This document shows positions 38,525 to 47,306 of a stretch of DNA of 64,000 bases, piece by piece (position 1 is the stretch's first letter; every line of letters begins with the position of its first letter). The notes below the pieces were generated by a model. It had not been told where the DNA came from. It searched no databases and saw only the letters and a list, made by a program, of their open reading frames with translations. The stretch is from Paracoccus denitrificans. GTDB taxonomy: Bacteria > Pseudomonadota > Alphaproteobacteria > Rhodobacterales > Rhodobacteraceae. Made by a program: the position numbers and the translations under genes. Location: assembly GCF_900100045.1 (NCBI RefSeq), contig NZ_FNEA01000002.1, positions 62,001 to 126,000 of the forward strand, in the 5' to 3' direction.

Positions 38525-39568
38525 ATGACCAAATCCGTGACGCTCCGACGCCCCGACGACTGGCACCTGCACCTGCGCGATGGCGCCATGCTGCAGGCAG
38601 TGGCTTCATTTTCCGGCCATTTTGGCCGGGCGATCATCATGCCGAACCTGGTGCCGCCCGTGGTGACGGGGGCGCAGGCGGCCGCCTATCGCGACCGGAT
38701 CCGGGCCGCGCTGGGTCCGAAAGTGACGTTGCGTCCATTGATGACGCTCTACCTGACCGAAACCACCGATCCGGCCGATGTGGTGGCCGCCCATGCCGGG
38801 GGAATCATCTCGGCCGTCAAGCTTTATCCGGCCGGGGCGACCACCAATTCGGCCTCGGGCGTGCGCGACTTCGACAAGGTGCGAGGCGTGCTGGAAGCCA
38901 TGGCCGAAGCCGGCATCCCGCTGCTCTTCCATGGCGAGGTCACCGATCCGGCGGTGGACATCTTCGACCGCGAGGCGGCGTTCATCGACCGCGTGCTGGA
39001 CCCGATCCGCCGCGCCACGCCCGGCCTGCGCGTGGTGATGGAACATATCACCACGTCGGACGGCGTGGATTATGTCGCCGCCAACGACGATATCGGCGCG
39101 ACCATCACCACCCACCACCTGGTCATCAACCGCAACCACATCCTGGCGGGCGGCATCCGGCCGCATTACTACTGCCTGCCGGTCGCCAAGCGCGAAACCC
39201 ACCGGCTGGCGCTGCGCAAAGCGGCGGTCTCGGGCGATGGGCGCTTCTTCCTCGGCACCGACTCGGCGCCGCATCCCGACCGCGCCAAGGAAGCGGCCTG
39301 CGGCTGCGCCGGCTGCTTCACCGCGCCGAACACCATGTCCATCCTGGCGCAGGTCTTCGAGGAGGAAGGCGCGCTCGACCGGCTCGAAGGCTTCGCCTCG
39401 CTCAACGGCGCCGCCTTCTACGGCATGGAGCCGAACCAGGACCGCATCCGGCTGGTCCGGCGCGACACGCCCGCCGAATATCCGACCCATATCGCCGCCG
39501 GCGACGAAACCGTCACCGTCTTCGACCCCGGCTTCCCGCTCTACTGGCACGTTGAGGACCCCGCATGA
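38525..39568 (+). CDS. pyrC: Dihydroorotase (class II)
   Basis: The 347-residue zinc enzyme cyclises carbamoyl-aspartate to dihydroorotate in pyrimidine synthesis. Metal ligands appear in [13 protein letters not shown], the carboxylated lysine in [10 protein letters not shown], and further histidines in [10 protein letters not shown] and [12 protein letters not shown]; the last aspartate is in [13 protein letters not shown]. These identify the E. coli PyrC type. The ATG at 38525 is preferred over an upstream frame start because the protein then begins with the usual [14 protein letters not shown]. It overlaps pyrE by ATGA. Confidence 0.95.
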   Translation: MTKSVTLRRPDDWHLHLRDGAMLQAVASFSGHFGRAIIMPNLVPPVVTGAQAAAYRDRIRAALGPKVTLRPLMTLYLTETTDPADVVAAHAGGIISAVKLYPAGATTNSASGVRDFDKVRGVLEAMAEAGIPLLFHGEVTDPAVDIFDREAAFIDRVLDPIRRATPGLRVVMEHITTSDGVDYVAANDDIGATITTHHLVINRNHILAGGIRPHYYCLPVAKRETHRLALRKAAVSGDGRFFLGTDSAPHPDRAKEAACGCAGCFTAPNTMSILAQVFEEEGALDRLEGFASLNGAAFYGMEPNQDRIRLVRRDTPAEYPTHIAAGDETVTVFDPGFPLYWHVEDPA

Positions 39569-40236
39569 CCCTGCCCTTCCCTCCGCATGAGGAAATCGCC
39601 CGGCTGACCGCCCGCATGCTGCTGGAGATCAAGGCGGTGCACTTCAACGCGGCCGAGCCCTTTACCTATGCCTCGGGGCTGAAGGGACCGACCTATATCG
39701 ACTGCCGCAAGCTGATCAGCTTTCCGCGCATCCGCTCGACGCTGATGGATTTCCTGGCGGCGACCGTGCTGCGCGAAGCGGGCTTTGCCGCCTTCGACAA
39801 TGTCGCCGGCGGCGAGACGGCGGGCATCCCCTTCGCCGCCTTCGTGGCCGAGCGGCTGGAACTGCCGATGACCTATGTGCGCAAGAAGCCCAAGGGCTAC
39901 GGCCGCAACGCGCGGATCGAAGGCGCCATGACCGAGGGCCAGCGGGTGCTGCTGGTCGAGGACCTGACCACCGACGGCGGCTCGAAGCTGAGCTTCGTCG
40001 ATGCGATCCGCGAGACCGGCGCGACCTGCGCCGATACGGCGGTGATCTTCTATTACGGCATCTTCCCCGAAACCACGCAGCGCCTGGCCGACCATGGCGT
40101 CCGGCTGCACTATCTCTGCACCTGGTGGGACGTGCTGGCCGAAGCCAAGGCGCAAGGCTTCTATGACGAGGCGACGCTCACCGAAGTCGAAAGCTTCCTG
40201 ACCGATCCCCGCGCCTGGCAAGCCGCGCATCCCTGA
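39565..40236 (+). CDS. pyrE: Orotate phosphoribosyltransferase
   Basis: A 223-residue enzyme that joins orotate and PRPP to give OMP. The PRPP-binding motif is [20 protein letters not shown]. Also visible are [20 protein letters not shown] and the flexible loop [17 protein letters not shown]. The start codon overlaps the pyrC stop (ATGA). A long inverted repeat 38 bases after its stop (40274-40343) probably ends the transcript. Confidence 0.95.
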   Translation: MTLPFPPHEEIARLTARMLLEIKAVHFNAAEPFTYASGLKGPTYIDCRKLISFPRIRSTLMDFLAATVLREAGFAAFDNVAGGETAGIPFAAFVAERLELPMTYVRKKPKGYGRNARIEGAMTEGQRVLLVEDLTTDGGSKLSFVDAIRETGATCADTAVIFYYGIFPETTQRLADHGVRLHYLCTWWDVLAEAKAQGFYDEATLTEVESFLTDPRAWQAAHP

Positions 40237-40273
40237 AATCCCCGCGGCGGCTGCAGTGAGCTTCCGCACGGTC

Positions 40274-40343
40274 GCATGGGTATTTAGGAAACGGAAAGGC
40301 CGGGTGCCGCACCTTGTCTTTTCCGTTTTTCAAATACCCATGC
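40274..40343. repeat. Long imperfect inverted repeat between pyrE and dnaB
   Basis: The left arm (40274-40298) and right arm (40319-40343) pair over 25 positions with one A-C mismatch and three G-T pairs; the outer part is GCATGGGTATTT paired with AAATACCCATGC. The loop of 20 bases contains a smaller GGTG/CACC stem. The right arm ends in a T-rich run (TTTTCCGTTTTT). It may serve as pyrE terminator, but its length and A/T-rich make-up look like a dispersed Rhodobacterales repeat. Confidence 0.6.
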
Positions 40344-40384
40344 CGCCCTTGCCACAGGCGCGGGGGCGGCAATTCGCCCACAGC

Positions 40385-40432
40385 TTATCCACAGCATATC
40401 CCGATGGACCCCGGGGCGCATAAGGTGGATAA
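40385..40432. promoter_or_regulatory. Two DnaA-box sequences upstream of dnaB
   Basis: TTATCCACA at 40385-40393 matches the strict DnaA box. An inverted second site at 40424-40432 reads TTATCCACC on the minus strand (eight of nine bases). They face each other 30 bases apart, and the second ends 36 bases before the dnaB start codon. DnaA could therefore regulate dnaB. There is no A/T-rich unwinding region or further box cluster, so this is not an obvious origin. Confidence 0.6.
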
Positions 40433-40468
40433 CGACCCCCAGCCGAGTCGGACGTCGGAGAGCATGGG

Positions 40469-41968
40469 ATGAGCGAGTTGCGCGCCGTCGAAGTCAGGAA
40501 GCCCGGCGAGATCGCCGAGGCCGCCGCCGCGCAGGCGGTGCCCTTCTCGATCGAGGCCGAGCAGCAGTTGCTGGGTGCGCTCCTGACCAATAACGAGGTC
40601 TACGACCACGTTTCCCGCATCATCCAGGCGCGGCATTTCTACGATCCGGTCCATCGACGCATCTACGAGATCTGCGCCGAGCGCATCGCCAGGAACGCGC
40701 TGGCAAGCCCCGTGACGATCAAGGCCTTCATGGAGCACGACGCCGGGCTCAAGGAATTGGGCGGCCCGGCCTATCTGGCGCGGCTGGCGGGGGCGGCGAT
40801 CTCGTCCCATGCCGCACGCGACTATGCGCAGATGATCCGCGAATTCGCCCTGCGCCGCGAGTTGATCGGGCTGGGCCAGGACATCGCCGCGCGTGCCTCG
40901 ACCGTCTCGGTCAGCGATTCCGCCGAGGAGCAGATCAAGGAAGCCGAGCAGGTCCTCTACAAGCTCGGCGAGCAGGGCGTGGCCGAACGCGGGTTCCAGA
41001 GTTTCCTTGCCGCCGTCACCGGGGCCCTGAACGCCGCCAATGCCGCCTTCAGCCGGGGCGGCGGGCTGTCGGGCGTCTCGACCGGGCTGGTCGACCTCGA
41101 CGGCAAGATGGGCGGGTTGAACCGATCGGACCTGATCATCCTGGCCGGCCGGCCCTCGATGGGCAAGACCTCGCTGGCGACCAACATCGCCTTCAACGTC
41201 GCCAAGTCGCACAAGCTGGGCGAATTGCCCGACGGCAGCCATGGCACGGTGGCGGGGGGCGTCGTCGGCTTCTTCAGCCTGGAGATGTCGGCAGAGCAGC
41301 TGGCCGCGCGCATCCTGTCCGAAGCCGCCGAGGTTCCCAGCGAGGCGATCCGCCGCGGCGACATGACCGAGGACGAGTTCCGCCGCTTCGTCAAGGCCGC
41401 GCATGACTTGCAGAACTGCCCGCTTTACATCGACGATACGCCGGCACTGCCGATCAATCAGTTGGCCGCGCGTGCCCGCAAGCTCAAGCGCACCATGGGG
41501 CTGGACCTGCTGATCGTGGACTATCTCCAGCTTCTGCGCGCAGCCTCGGCCAAGGACAGCCGCGTCAACGAGGTCAGCGAGATCACCCAGGGCCTCAAGG
41601 CCGTCGCCAAGGAACTGGACATCCCCGTCATCGCCCTGTCGCAGCTGTCGCGCCAGGTCGAGGCGCGCGAGGACAAGCGCCCGCAGCTTTCCGACCTGCG
41701 CGAATCCGGCAGCATCGAGCAGGACGCCGACATCGTGATGTTCGTCTTCCGCGAGGAATATTACCGCGAGCGCGAGAAGCCCGCCGACCACGACCTCGAC
41801 AAGATGGCCACCTGGCAGCAGGTCATGGAATCCTGCCACGGCAAGGCCGAGGTCATCATCGGCAAGCAGCGCCACGGCCCCATCGGCACGGTCGAGCTGT
41901 CCTTCGAGGGCCGCTTCACCCGCTTCGGAAACCTGGAAAAACACCGCAGCTGGGATCCTGCCGAATGA
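40469..41968 (+). CDS. dnaB: Replicative DNA helicase
   Basis: The 499-residue hexameric helicase opens DNA at the replication fork. The N-terminal DnaB domain (PFSIEAEQQLLGALLTNNEV) is followed by a RecA-like domain with Walker A GRPSMGKTSLATNIA, ARILSEAAEVPSEAIRRGDM, Walker B DLLIVDYLQLL, and the C-terminal motif RESGSIEQDADIVMFVFREE with KQRHGPIGTVEL. No intein is present. The start codon lies after GGAGAGC. It overlaps the following DUF486 gene by ATGA. Confidence 0.97.
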   Translation: MSELRAVEVRKPGEIAEAAAAQAVPFSIEAEQQLLGALLTNNEVYDHVSRIIQARHFYDPVHRRIYEICAERIARNALASPVTIKAFMEHDAGLKELGGPAYLARLAGAAISSHAARDYAQMIREFALRRELIGLGQDIAARASTVSVSDSAEEQIKEAEQVLYKLGEQGVAERGFQSFLAAVTGALNAANAAFSRGGGLSGVSTGLVDLDGKMGGLNRSDLIILAGRPSMGKTSLATNIAFNVAKSHKLGELPDGSHGTVAGGVVGFFSLEMSAEQLAARILSEAAEVPSEAIRRGDMTEDEFRRFVKAAHDLQNCPLYIDDTPALPINQLAARARKLKRTMGLDLLIVDYLQLLRAASAKDSRVNEVSEITQGLKAVAKELDIPVIALSQLSRQVEAREDKRPQLSDLRESGSIEQDADIVMFVFREEYYREREKPADHDLDKMATWQQVMESCHGKAEVIIGKQRHGPIGTVELSFEGRFTRFGNLEKHRSWDPAE

Positions 41969-42327
41969 ACCTGCCGGTGCCTTTCGTCACCATCGGCCTG
42001 CTGATCCTGTCGAACCTGTTCATGACCGTCGCCTGGTACGGGCATCTGAAGTTCAAGGCCGCGCCGCTGCTGCTGGTCATCCTGGTCAGCTGGGGCATCG
42101 CCTTCTTCGAATACGTGTTGCAGGTGCCGGCGAACCGCAGCGGCTACGGGCATTTCAACGCCGCGCAGCTCAAGACCATCCAGGAGGTGATCAGCCTTTC
42201 GGTCTTCGTGCTGTTCTCCTGGGCCTGGCTGGGCGAGAAGCTGACCTGGAACGTGGCGGCCGGCTTTGCCTGCATCTGCTTCGGCGCCTTCCTGATCTTC
42301 CACAATTCCGGCAGCACTGCGCATTGA
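41965..42327 (+). CDS. DUF486 family small membrane protein
   Basis: 120 residues with four membrane segments (VTIGLLILSNLFMTVAWYGH, PLLLVILVSWGIAFFEYV, VISLSVFVLFSWAWLGEKL, VAAGFACICFGAFLIF). The motif VPANRSGYGHFNAAQLKTIQ is characteristic of DUF486, which is related to the DMT superfamily. The function is not known. Translation appears coupled to dnaB through the ATGA overlap. Confidence 0.88.
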   Translation: MNLPVPFVTIGLLILSNLFMTVAWYGHLKFKAAPLLLVILVSWGIAFFEYVLQVPANRSGYGHFNAAQLKTIQEVISLSVFVLFSWAWLGEKLTWNVAAGFACICFGAFLIFHNSGSTAH

Positions 42328-42390
42328 CGCGAAACAGTACCGCGTAAACAGGCGATTGCCTTCGCCCGCCGGCCGGGCAAAGGTGCGGGC

Positions 42391-43599
42391 ATGAGCAGCG
42401 CGCCCCCCTCCACCCCCCGCCGTCCAAGCATCCTGACGCTGGTTTCGATCTCGGCCGCCGGGGCGCTTTCGATGAATATCTTCCTGCCCTCGCTGCCGGC
42501 CATGGCGCGGGATTTCGGCGTGGAATACGGCTTCATGCAGCTGTCCGTCTCGGCCTTCCTGGCGGTCAGCGCGGTCCTGCAACTGCTTTGCGGCCCGATC
42601 AGCGACCGTTTTGGGCGCCGGCCGGTGGTGCTGGGCTCGTTTGCGATCTTCCTGCTGGCGACCCTTGGGGCGCTGCTGGCCACGGATGCCGGCTGGTTCA
42701 TGCTTTTCCGCCTGATCCAGGCGGTGGTGACGACCGGCTTCGTCATCAGCCGTGCCGTGGTGCGCGACATCGTGCCGGCCGAACAGGCGGCCAGCATGAT
42801 CGGCTATGTCACCATGGGCATGTCGCTGGTGCCGATGGTCGCGCCCACCCTGGGCGGCGTTCTGGACGAGACGCTGGGCTGGCGGGCCAGCTTCGTCGCC
42901 ATGGGGCTGGCCGGGCTGGCGGTCATGACGCTGTGCGCCTTCGACCTGACCGAGACGGCGCGCGGCGGCGGCGTGCCGCTGCGCCAGCAGGTCGCGACCT
43001 ATCCGGTCCTGGCCCGTTCGCAGCGGTTCTGGGGCTATGCGCTGGCCGCGACGCTCAGCGCCGGATCGTTCTACGCCTATCTGGGCGGCGCGCCCTTTGT
43101 CGGCCAGGTGGTGCTGCACCTGTCGCCGGCCGAGGTCGGCTACTGGTTCGCCGGCCCCTCGATCGGCTATGCGCTGGGGAATTACCTTTCGGCCCGGTTC
43201 TCGACCCGGATCGGCATGAACCGGATGATCCTGTCGGGAGCGCTGATCTGCTCGGTCTTCCTAGTGCTGGCGCTGGTGGTCGACCTGATGGGCGGGCTGA
43301 CGCCGCTGGTCTTCTTCGGCTCGGTCGGGCTGATGGGGCTGGGCAACGGCATGCTCCTGCCCAACGCCAATGCCGGGATGATGAGCGTGCGCCCCGAACT
43401 GGCCGGCACCGCCAGCGGGCTGGGCGGCGCCATGGCGGTGGCGGGCGGCGCGGGCCTGGCCGCGCTGGCCGGCGCGCTGCTGCACGACGATACCGGCGCC
43501 TTGCCGCTGCTGGTCATCATGGCGGGGTCGGCCGTCGCCTCGATCGGCTTCATCCTGTGGGTCATGATCCGCGAAAGGCAGGTCATCAGCCGCGGCTGA
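42391..43599 (+). CDS. Multidrug efflux MFS transporter (Bcr/CflA type)
   Basis: 402 residues with about twelve membrane helices. The Bcr/CflA pattern is seen in SMNIFLPSLPAMARDFGVEY, GPISDRFGRRPVVLGSFAIF and IQAVVTTGFVISRAVVRDIV. Proteins of this group export drugs such as bicyclomycin, or amino acids and small metabolites. No linked regulator indicates the substrate; the next gene downstream (43661) is a fatty acyl-type regulator with its own control sites. Confidence 0.87.
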   Translation: MSSAPPSTPRRPSILTLVSISAAGALSMNIFLPSLPAMARDFGVEYGFMQLSVSAFLAVSAVLQLLCGPISDRFGRRPVVLGSFAIFLLATLGALLATDAGWFMLFRLIQAVVTTGFVISRAVVRDIVPAEQAASMIGYVTMGMSLVPMVAPTLGGVLDETLGWRASFVAMGLAGLAVMTLCAFDLTETARGGGVPLRQQVATYPVLARSQRFWGYALAATLSAGSFYAYLGGAPFVGQVVLHLSPAEVGYWFAGPSIGYALGNYLSARFSTRIGMNRMILSGALICSVFLVLALVVDLMGGLTPLVFFGSVGLMGLGNGMLLPNANAGMMSVRPELAGTASGLGGAMAVAGGAGLAALAGALLHDDTGALPLLVIMAGSAVASIGFILWVMIRERQVISRG

Positions 43600-43618
43600 T
43601 CCCTCTTGCGGCAAGGCA

Positions 43619-43647
43619 TTTGCAAAGCGTATCCCTGTCTTTGCAAA
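43619..43647 (+). promoter_or_regulatory. Paired TTTGCAAA operators in front of the ScfR-type gene
   Basis: Two perfect copies of the palindrome TTTGCAAA lie at 43619-43626 and 43640-43647, with centres 21 bases apart (two helical turns). The second ends 13 bases before the start codon of the regulator and just before its AGGAGG site. TTTGCAAA repeats are the described binding motif of the ScfR-family protein PccR of Rhodobacter sphaeroides, so this is probably an autoregulatory operator. Confidence 0.7.
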
Positions 43648-43660
43648 GCCAGGAGGTCAG

Positions 43661-45055
43661 ATGGCCACCCAGAAGATCTATGCCGGCGTCGCGCTGCGCG
43701 AGACGCGTGCCCGCGCCGGGCTGACCCAGCGCGCCTTCGCCGACCGGCTGGGCGTTTCACTGCCCTATCTTTCGCAGATGGAGAACAACCACCGCCCGGT
43801 CTCGGCCGGGGTTCTGCTGCGGCTCGCCTCGGAATTCTCGGTCGATCTGGGCGCCATGGCGGTGGGCGATGCCGAGCGCATGGTGATGGACATGGCCGAG
43901 GCGCTGGCCGATCCGCTGTTCGACGCGACGCCGCCGCGTGCCGACCTGCGGCTGGCCGCGACCAATGCGCCGGCGCTGGCCCGCGCGTTCCTAGACCTCT
44001 ATCGCGCCCATCGCGAGGGGCAGGAGCGGCTGGCCGCACTGGACGAGGCGCTTGGCGCCGGGGCGCAGAATGCCACGCCCTCGCCCTGGGAAGAGGTGCG
44101 CGACTTCTTCCATTACTGCGACAACTATATCGACGCCGTGGACCGCGCCGCCGAGCATTTCGCCCGTTCGCGTCCCGACCTGCGCCCGCTGGACCGCGCC
44201 ATCGCCGCGCTGGCCGAGCGCGGCATCGAGGTGGTCATGGCCGAGTTGGGCAGCGGCCCGGTCTATCTGCGCGAGGGCAAGCGCATCACGCTGAACGCGG
44301 CGGCCGAGCCCGCGACGCAAGCCTTCCAGCTGTTGCATCTGCTGGCGCTGGAAACGCGCGGCGACCTTCTGGAAGCGACGCTGGAGCTTGCGCGGTTCCG
44401 CAGCGCCTCAGCCCGCGACATCGCGCGACTGGGGCTGGCGAACTATTTCGCCGGCGCGGCGATGATGCCCTATGCCCAGTTTCTTGCCACCGCCCGGACC
44501 GAACGGCACGACCTGGAACGGCTGGCGCATCTGTTCCACGCCTCGCTGGAACAGGTCGCGCATCGGCTCTCGACCCTGCAACGCGGCGGCGACCGGGGGG
44601 TGCCGTTCTTTTTCGTCCGCGTCGATCAGGCGGGCACGATCACCAAGCGCCACTCCGCCACGCGGATGCAATTCGCCCGTTTCGGCGGCGCCTGCCCGCT
44701 GTGGAACGTGCATCAGGCCTTCGAGACGCCCGGCCGCTTCCTGCGGCAACTGGCCGAGACGCCGGACGGCAAGCGTTACCTGCTGCTGGCGCGGGACGTA
44801 TCGAAACCCGCGGGCGCCTTTGGCGCCCCCGTGCGCCGCTTCGCCATCGGGCTGGGCTGCGAGATCAGCCATGCCCGCGAGGTGGTCTATGCCGACGGGC
44901 TGGATATCGGCAATCCGCAGCTGTTCGAGCCGATCGGCGTCTCTTGCCGGATCTGCCCCCGGCCGAACTGCCATCAGCGTTCCGTGCCCCCCGTGGACCG
45001 CCATATCCGCATCCCCCCGGATCGGCCCGGGCCGCTGCCCTATGAGATCGCCTGA
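43661..45055 (+). CDS. Short-chain fatty acyl transcriptional regulator (ScfR/PccR type)
   Basis: A 464-residue regulator. The N-terminal XRE-type helix-turn-helix is ALRETRARAGLTQRAFADRL, then VSLPYLSQMENNHR. The middle part is IrrE/DUF955-like but with weak metal motifs, and the C-terminal DUF2083 part contains the cysteine set in CRICPRPNCHQRSVPPVD. This layout is that of ScfR regulators, which sense short acyl-CoA esters and control propionyl-CoA or acetate assimilation. A perfect AGGAGG site precedes the ATG. The valine catabolism genes at 50-55 kb, which generate propionyl-CoA, are plausible targets. Confidence 0.88.
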   Translation: MATQKIYAGVALRETRARAGLTQRAFADRLGVSLPYLSQMENNHRPVSAGVLLRLASEFSVDLGAMAVGDAERMVMDMAEALADPLFDATPPRADLRLAATNAPALARAFLDLYRAHREGQERLAALDEALGAGAQNATPSPWEEVRDFFHYCDNYIDAVDRAAEHFARSRPDLRPLDRAIAALAERGIEVVMAELGSGPVYLREGKRITLNAAAEPATQAFQLLHLLALETRGDLLEATLELARFRSASARDIARLGLANYFAGAAMMPYAQFLATARTERHDLERLAHLFHASLEQVAHRLSTLQRGGDRGVPFFFVRVDQAGTITKRHSATRMQFARFGGACPLWNVHQAFETPGRFLRQLAETPDGKRYLLLARDVSKPAGAFGAPVRRFAIGLGCEISHAREVVYADGLDIGNPQLFEPIGVSCRICPRPNCHQRSVPPVDRHIRIPPDRPGPLPYEIA

Positions 45056-45482
45056 AACGGCCGCAAACGCCCCGAACCGCCGCACGGTTCCTGCGCCGGC
45101 CGCGAAAACCGCAAGGGAATCGCCCGGCCCGGCACCGGGATCAGGGCACCCTGCCCATTTGCGTGGCAAACTCCCCAGTCTGCGACAAATGGGCGCTGTG
45201 GCCGGCCGAAAGCGATCCGGGCAATCGTGCTGACAAATTATACTTTCCATTTCAGCCATTTGTCTGGATTATTCCCGAGATCAATCTTGGGTTGCATTGC
45301 CGATCGCCCTTGCCACCGGCGGATATCCACCCGCCGCTCGGGCATGGATCGGCGTCAATCCGCCCAAGGGATGTGCAGAGGCCCCACCGCTGTTGCGCTT
45401 TGAGCACAGGTCGGATTTATCCGTGCGCAGCCATGACCGCCTCTGCCCGGCAGGTCGGCCGAAACAATATGGACCCGGGACA
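45056..45482. other. Intergenic region before the M23 peptidase gene
   Basis: About 430 bases with no credible gene. It includes two dyads built on ATTTG/CAAAT: GCCCATTTG (45153-45161) with CAAATGGGC (45186-45194), and GACAAAT (45232-45238) with ATTTGTC (45258-45264). The stretch 45230-45290 is A/T-rich and could hold a promoter for the peptidase-bactofilin pair. Confidence 0.5.
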
Positions 45483-46772
45483 TTGCGCATCACTCATAGC
45501 CTGAATTCGGTGCTTGAGCGCTGGCTGCCAGAGCAGCGCCTCTTCCTGAAATCGGACAAAACGACCCGCTTCCTGCGGCTGCGTCCGGCCACGCAGCTTC
45601 TTGGCCTTGGCGGGATCGCACTGGTTTTCGGCTGGTCGATCATCGCCAGCTCGATCCTGGTCATCGACGCGATCAGCGCCGGCTCGGCCCGCGACGAGGC
45701 GCGGCTGGCGCAAAGCGCCTTCGAAGCGCGGCTGACCGACCTGTCCGCCGAACGCGACCGCCGCGCCGCCGAGGCCGCGGCCGCGCAGAACCGCTTTGCC
45801 GTCGCGCTGGACCAGGTGTCGCGCATGCAGTCGCTGCTGCTGGAATCCGAAGCGCAGCGGCGCGAACTGGAAACCGGCCTGGGCGCGGTGCAGGCCAGCC
45901 TGCAGGATGTCGTGAGGGCCCAGCACCAGGCCGAGGCCCTGGCCGCCGCCGATGGCGAGGCCGCCCCCGTCCGCACCGCCGAACTGCAAGCCGCACTGGA
46001 CATCCTGTCGGGCGAACTGAAGCAGGCGGCCAGCCAGCGCATCGAGGCAGTGCAGCAGGCCGAGGACGCCAAGCGCCTTGCCGACGCCGTCACGCTGGAG
46101 CGCGACCAGATCGTCGCGCGCAACGACGAAATCCTGGCGCAGCTCGAAGATGCCGTCTCGGTCTCGGTCAAGCCGCTGGACGACATGTTCCGCGCCGTCG
46201 GCATGAACCCGGACGAGATCCTCAAGACCGTGCGCCGCGGCTATTCCGGCCAGGGCGGGCCGCTGAACCCGGTCAGCTATTCCTCCAGCGGCAATGCCGA
46301 GATCAGCCAGGGCGAGGCCAAGGCCAACGAGATCCTGATCACGCTGGACCAGGTGAACAGCTATCGCATCGCCATCGAGAAGATGCCACTGGCCATGCCG
46401 GTGAAGTCGGCTTTCCGCTATACCTCGCCCTTCGGCCGGCGCTGGGGCCGCGCGCATGAGGGCATCGACATGGCCGCCCCGGTCGGCACGCCGGTCTATG
46501 CCACGGGCGAGGGCACGGTAATCTTTGCCGGCTGGCAGCGCGGCTATGGCAACCTGATCAAGATCCAGCACGAGCTGGGCACCGAAACCCGCTATGGCCA
46601 CCTGTCCAAGATTCGCGTGAAGGCCGGCCAAAAGGTATCGCGCGGCAGCCAGATCGGTGATATGGGCAATACCGGCAGATCGACCGGCTCGCATCTTCAT
46701 TACGAAGTCCGCGTGAACGGCCGTGCCGTGAATCCCATGAGCTTCATCAAGGCAGCCCAAAATGTTTTCTAA
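45483..46772 (+). CDS. M23 family cell-wall metallopeptidase with coiled coil
   Basis: About 429 residues if translation starts at the TTG at 45483 (reading RITHSLNSVLERWLPEQRLF); no in-frame ATG fits the usual N-terminus better, so the start is uncertain. One membrane anchor (LLGLGGIALVFGWSIIASSI) is followed by a long alanine/glutamate coiled coil, then a C-terminal LytM/peptidase M23 domain with zinc ligands in AHEGIDMAAP and HLHYEVRV. Such proteins cut peptidoglycan cross-bridges or activate amidases. The last eleven bases overlap the bactofilin gene. M23-bactofilin pairs are known to act together in cell-shape control. Confidence 0.85.
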   Translation: MRITHSLNSVLERWLPEQRLFLKSDKTTRFLRLRPATQLLGLGGIALVFGWSIIASSILVIDAISAGSARDEARLAQSAFEARLTDLSAERDRRAAEAAAAQNRFAVALDQVSRMQSLLLESEAQRRELETGLGAVQASLQDVVRAQHQAEALAAADGEAAPVRTAELQAALDILSGELKQAASQRIEAVQQAEDAKRLADAVTLERDQIVARNDEILAQLEDAVSVSVKPLDDMFRAVGMNPDEILKTVRRGYSGQGGPLNPVSYSSSGNAEISQGEAKANEILITLDQVNSYRIAIEKMPLAMPVKSAFRYTSPFGRRWGRAHEGIDMAAPVGTPVYATGEGTVIFAGWQRGYGNLIKIQHELGTETRYGHLSKIRVKAGQKVSRGSQIGDMGNTGRSTGSHLHYEVRVNGRAVNPMSFIKAAQNVF

Positions 46773-47259
46773 GACCCGTGTCACCGAACCTGGCCCCCGC
46801 ACCCAGCCGACCCCCGAGCCCGAACCCGCGCGCAGCCTCGACACGAGTTACGACATTCCGGCAGCCGCGCCGCGGGCGCGCACCACGCCTTCGGTCCTGT
46901 CCTCGGACCTGACCGTCACCGGCAATATCCAGACCCAGGGCGACATCCAGATCGAAGGCACGGTCGAGGGCGACATCCGTGCCCATCAGCTGGTCGTCGG
47001 CGAAAGCGCCACCATCCGCGGCGAGATCGTCGCCGAGGAGGTGGTGGTGAACGGCCGCGTCGTCGGCCGCGTCCGTGGCCTGAAGGTCCGCCTGACTGCC
47101 ACCGCCCGCGTCGAAGGCGACATCATCCACAAGACCATCGCCATCGAATCCGGCGCCCATTTCGAAGGCTCGGTCCAGCGCCAGGAAGATCCGCTGGCCA
47201 ATGGCGTCACCAAGAAGCTGGCGCCCCCCACCGCGCGCGAGGCCGACGCGGCCGAGTGA
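46762..47259 (+). CDS. Bactofilin (polymer-forming cytoskeletal protein)
   Basis: A 165-residue protein with a proline-rich N-terminal tail and a central beta-helix domain: LSSDLTVTGNIQTQGDIQIE, GTVEGDIRAHQLVVGESATI, GEIVAEEVVVNGRVVGRVRG. The repeating glycine pattern is that of bactofilins, which self-assemble into filaments at the membrane and position cell-wall enzymes. The gene starts inside the end of the M23 peptidase gene, so the scaffold and its likely client are made together. A clear terminator follows. Confidence 0.92.
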   Translation: MFSKTRVTEPGPRTQPTPEPEPARSLDTSYDIPAAAPRARTTPSVLSSDLTVTGNIQTQGDIQIEGTVEGDIRAHQLVVGESATIRGEIVAEEVVVNGRVVGRVRGLKVRLTATARVEGDIIHKTIAIESGAHFEGSVQRQEDPLANGVTKKLAPPTAREADAAE

Positions 47260-47281
47260 TCGCAGGATCATCCGGCAGGAC

Positions 47282-47306
47282 GGGCGGCCCTTGTGCCGCC
47301 CTTTTT
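47282..47306 (+). terminator. Rho-independent terminator of the M23-bactofilin operon
   Basis: GGGCGGC (47282-47288) pairs with GCCGCCC (47295-47301) over seven bases with a six-base loop, followed by TTTTT (47302-47306). The T-tract reaches the stop codon of the convergent DUF2189 gene. Confidence 0.85.

Noticed and set aside
40344..40468. Possible replication origin upstream of dnaB
   Set aside because: Only two DnaA-box sequences and no A/T-rich unwinding segment; the flanking genes are not those usual at alphaproteobacterial origins. Promoter control is the simpler reading.
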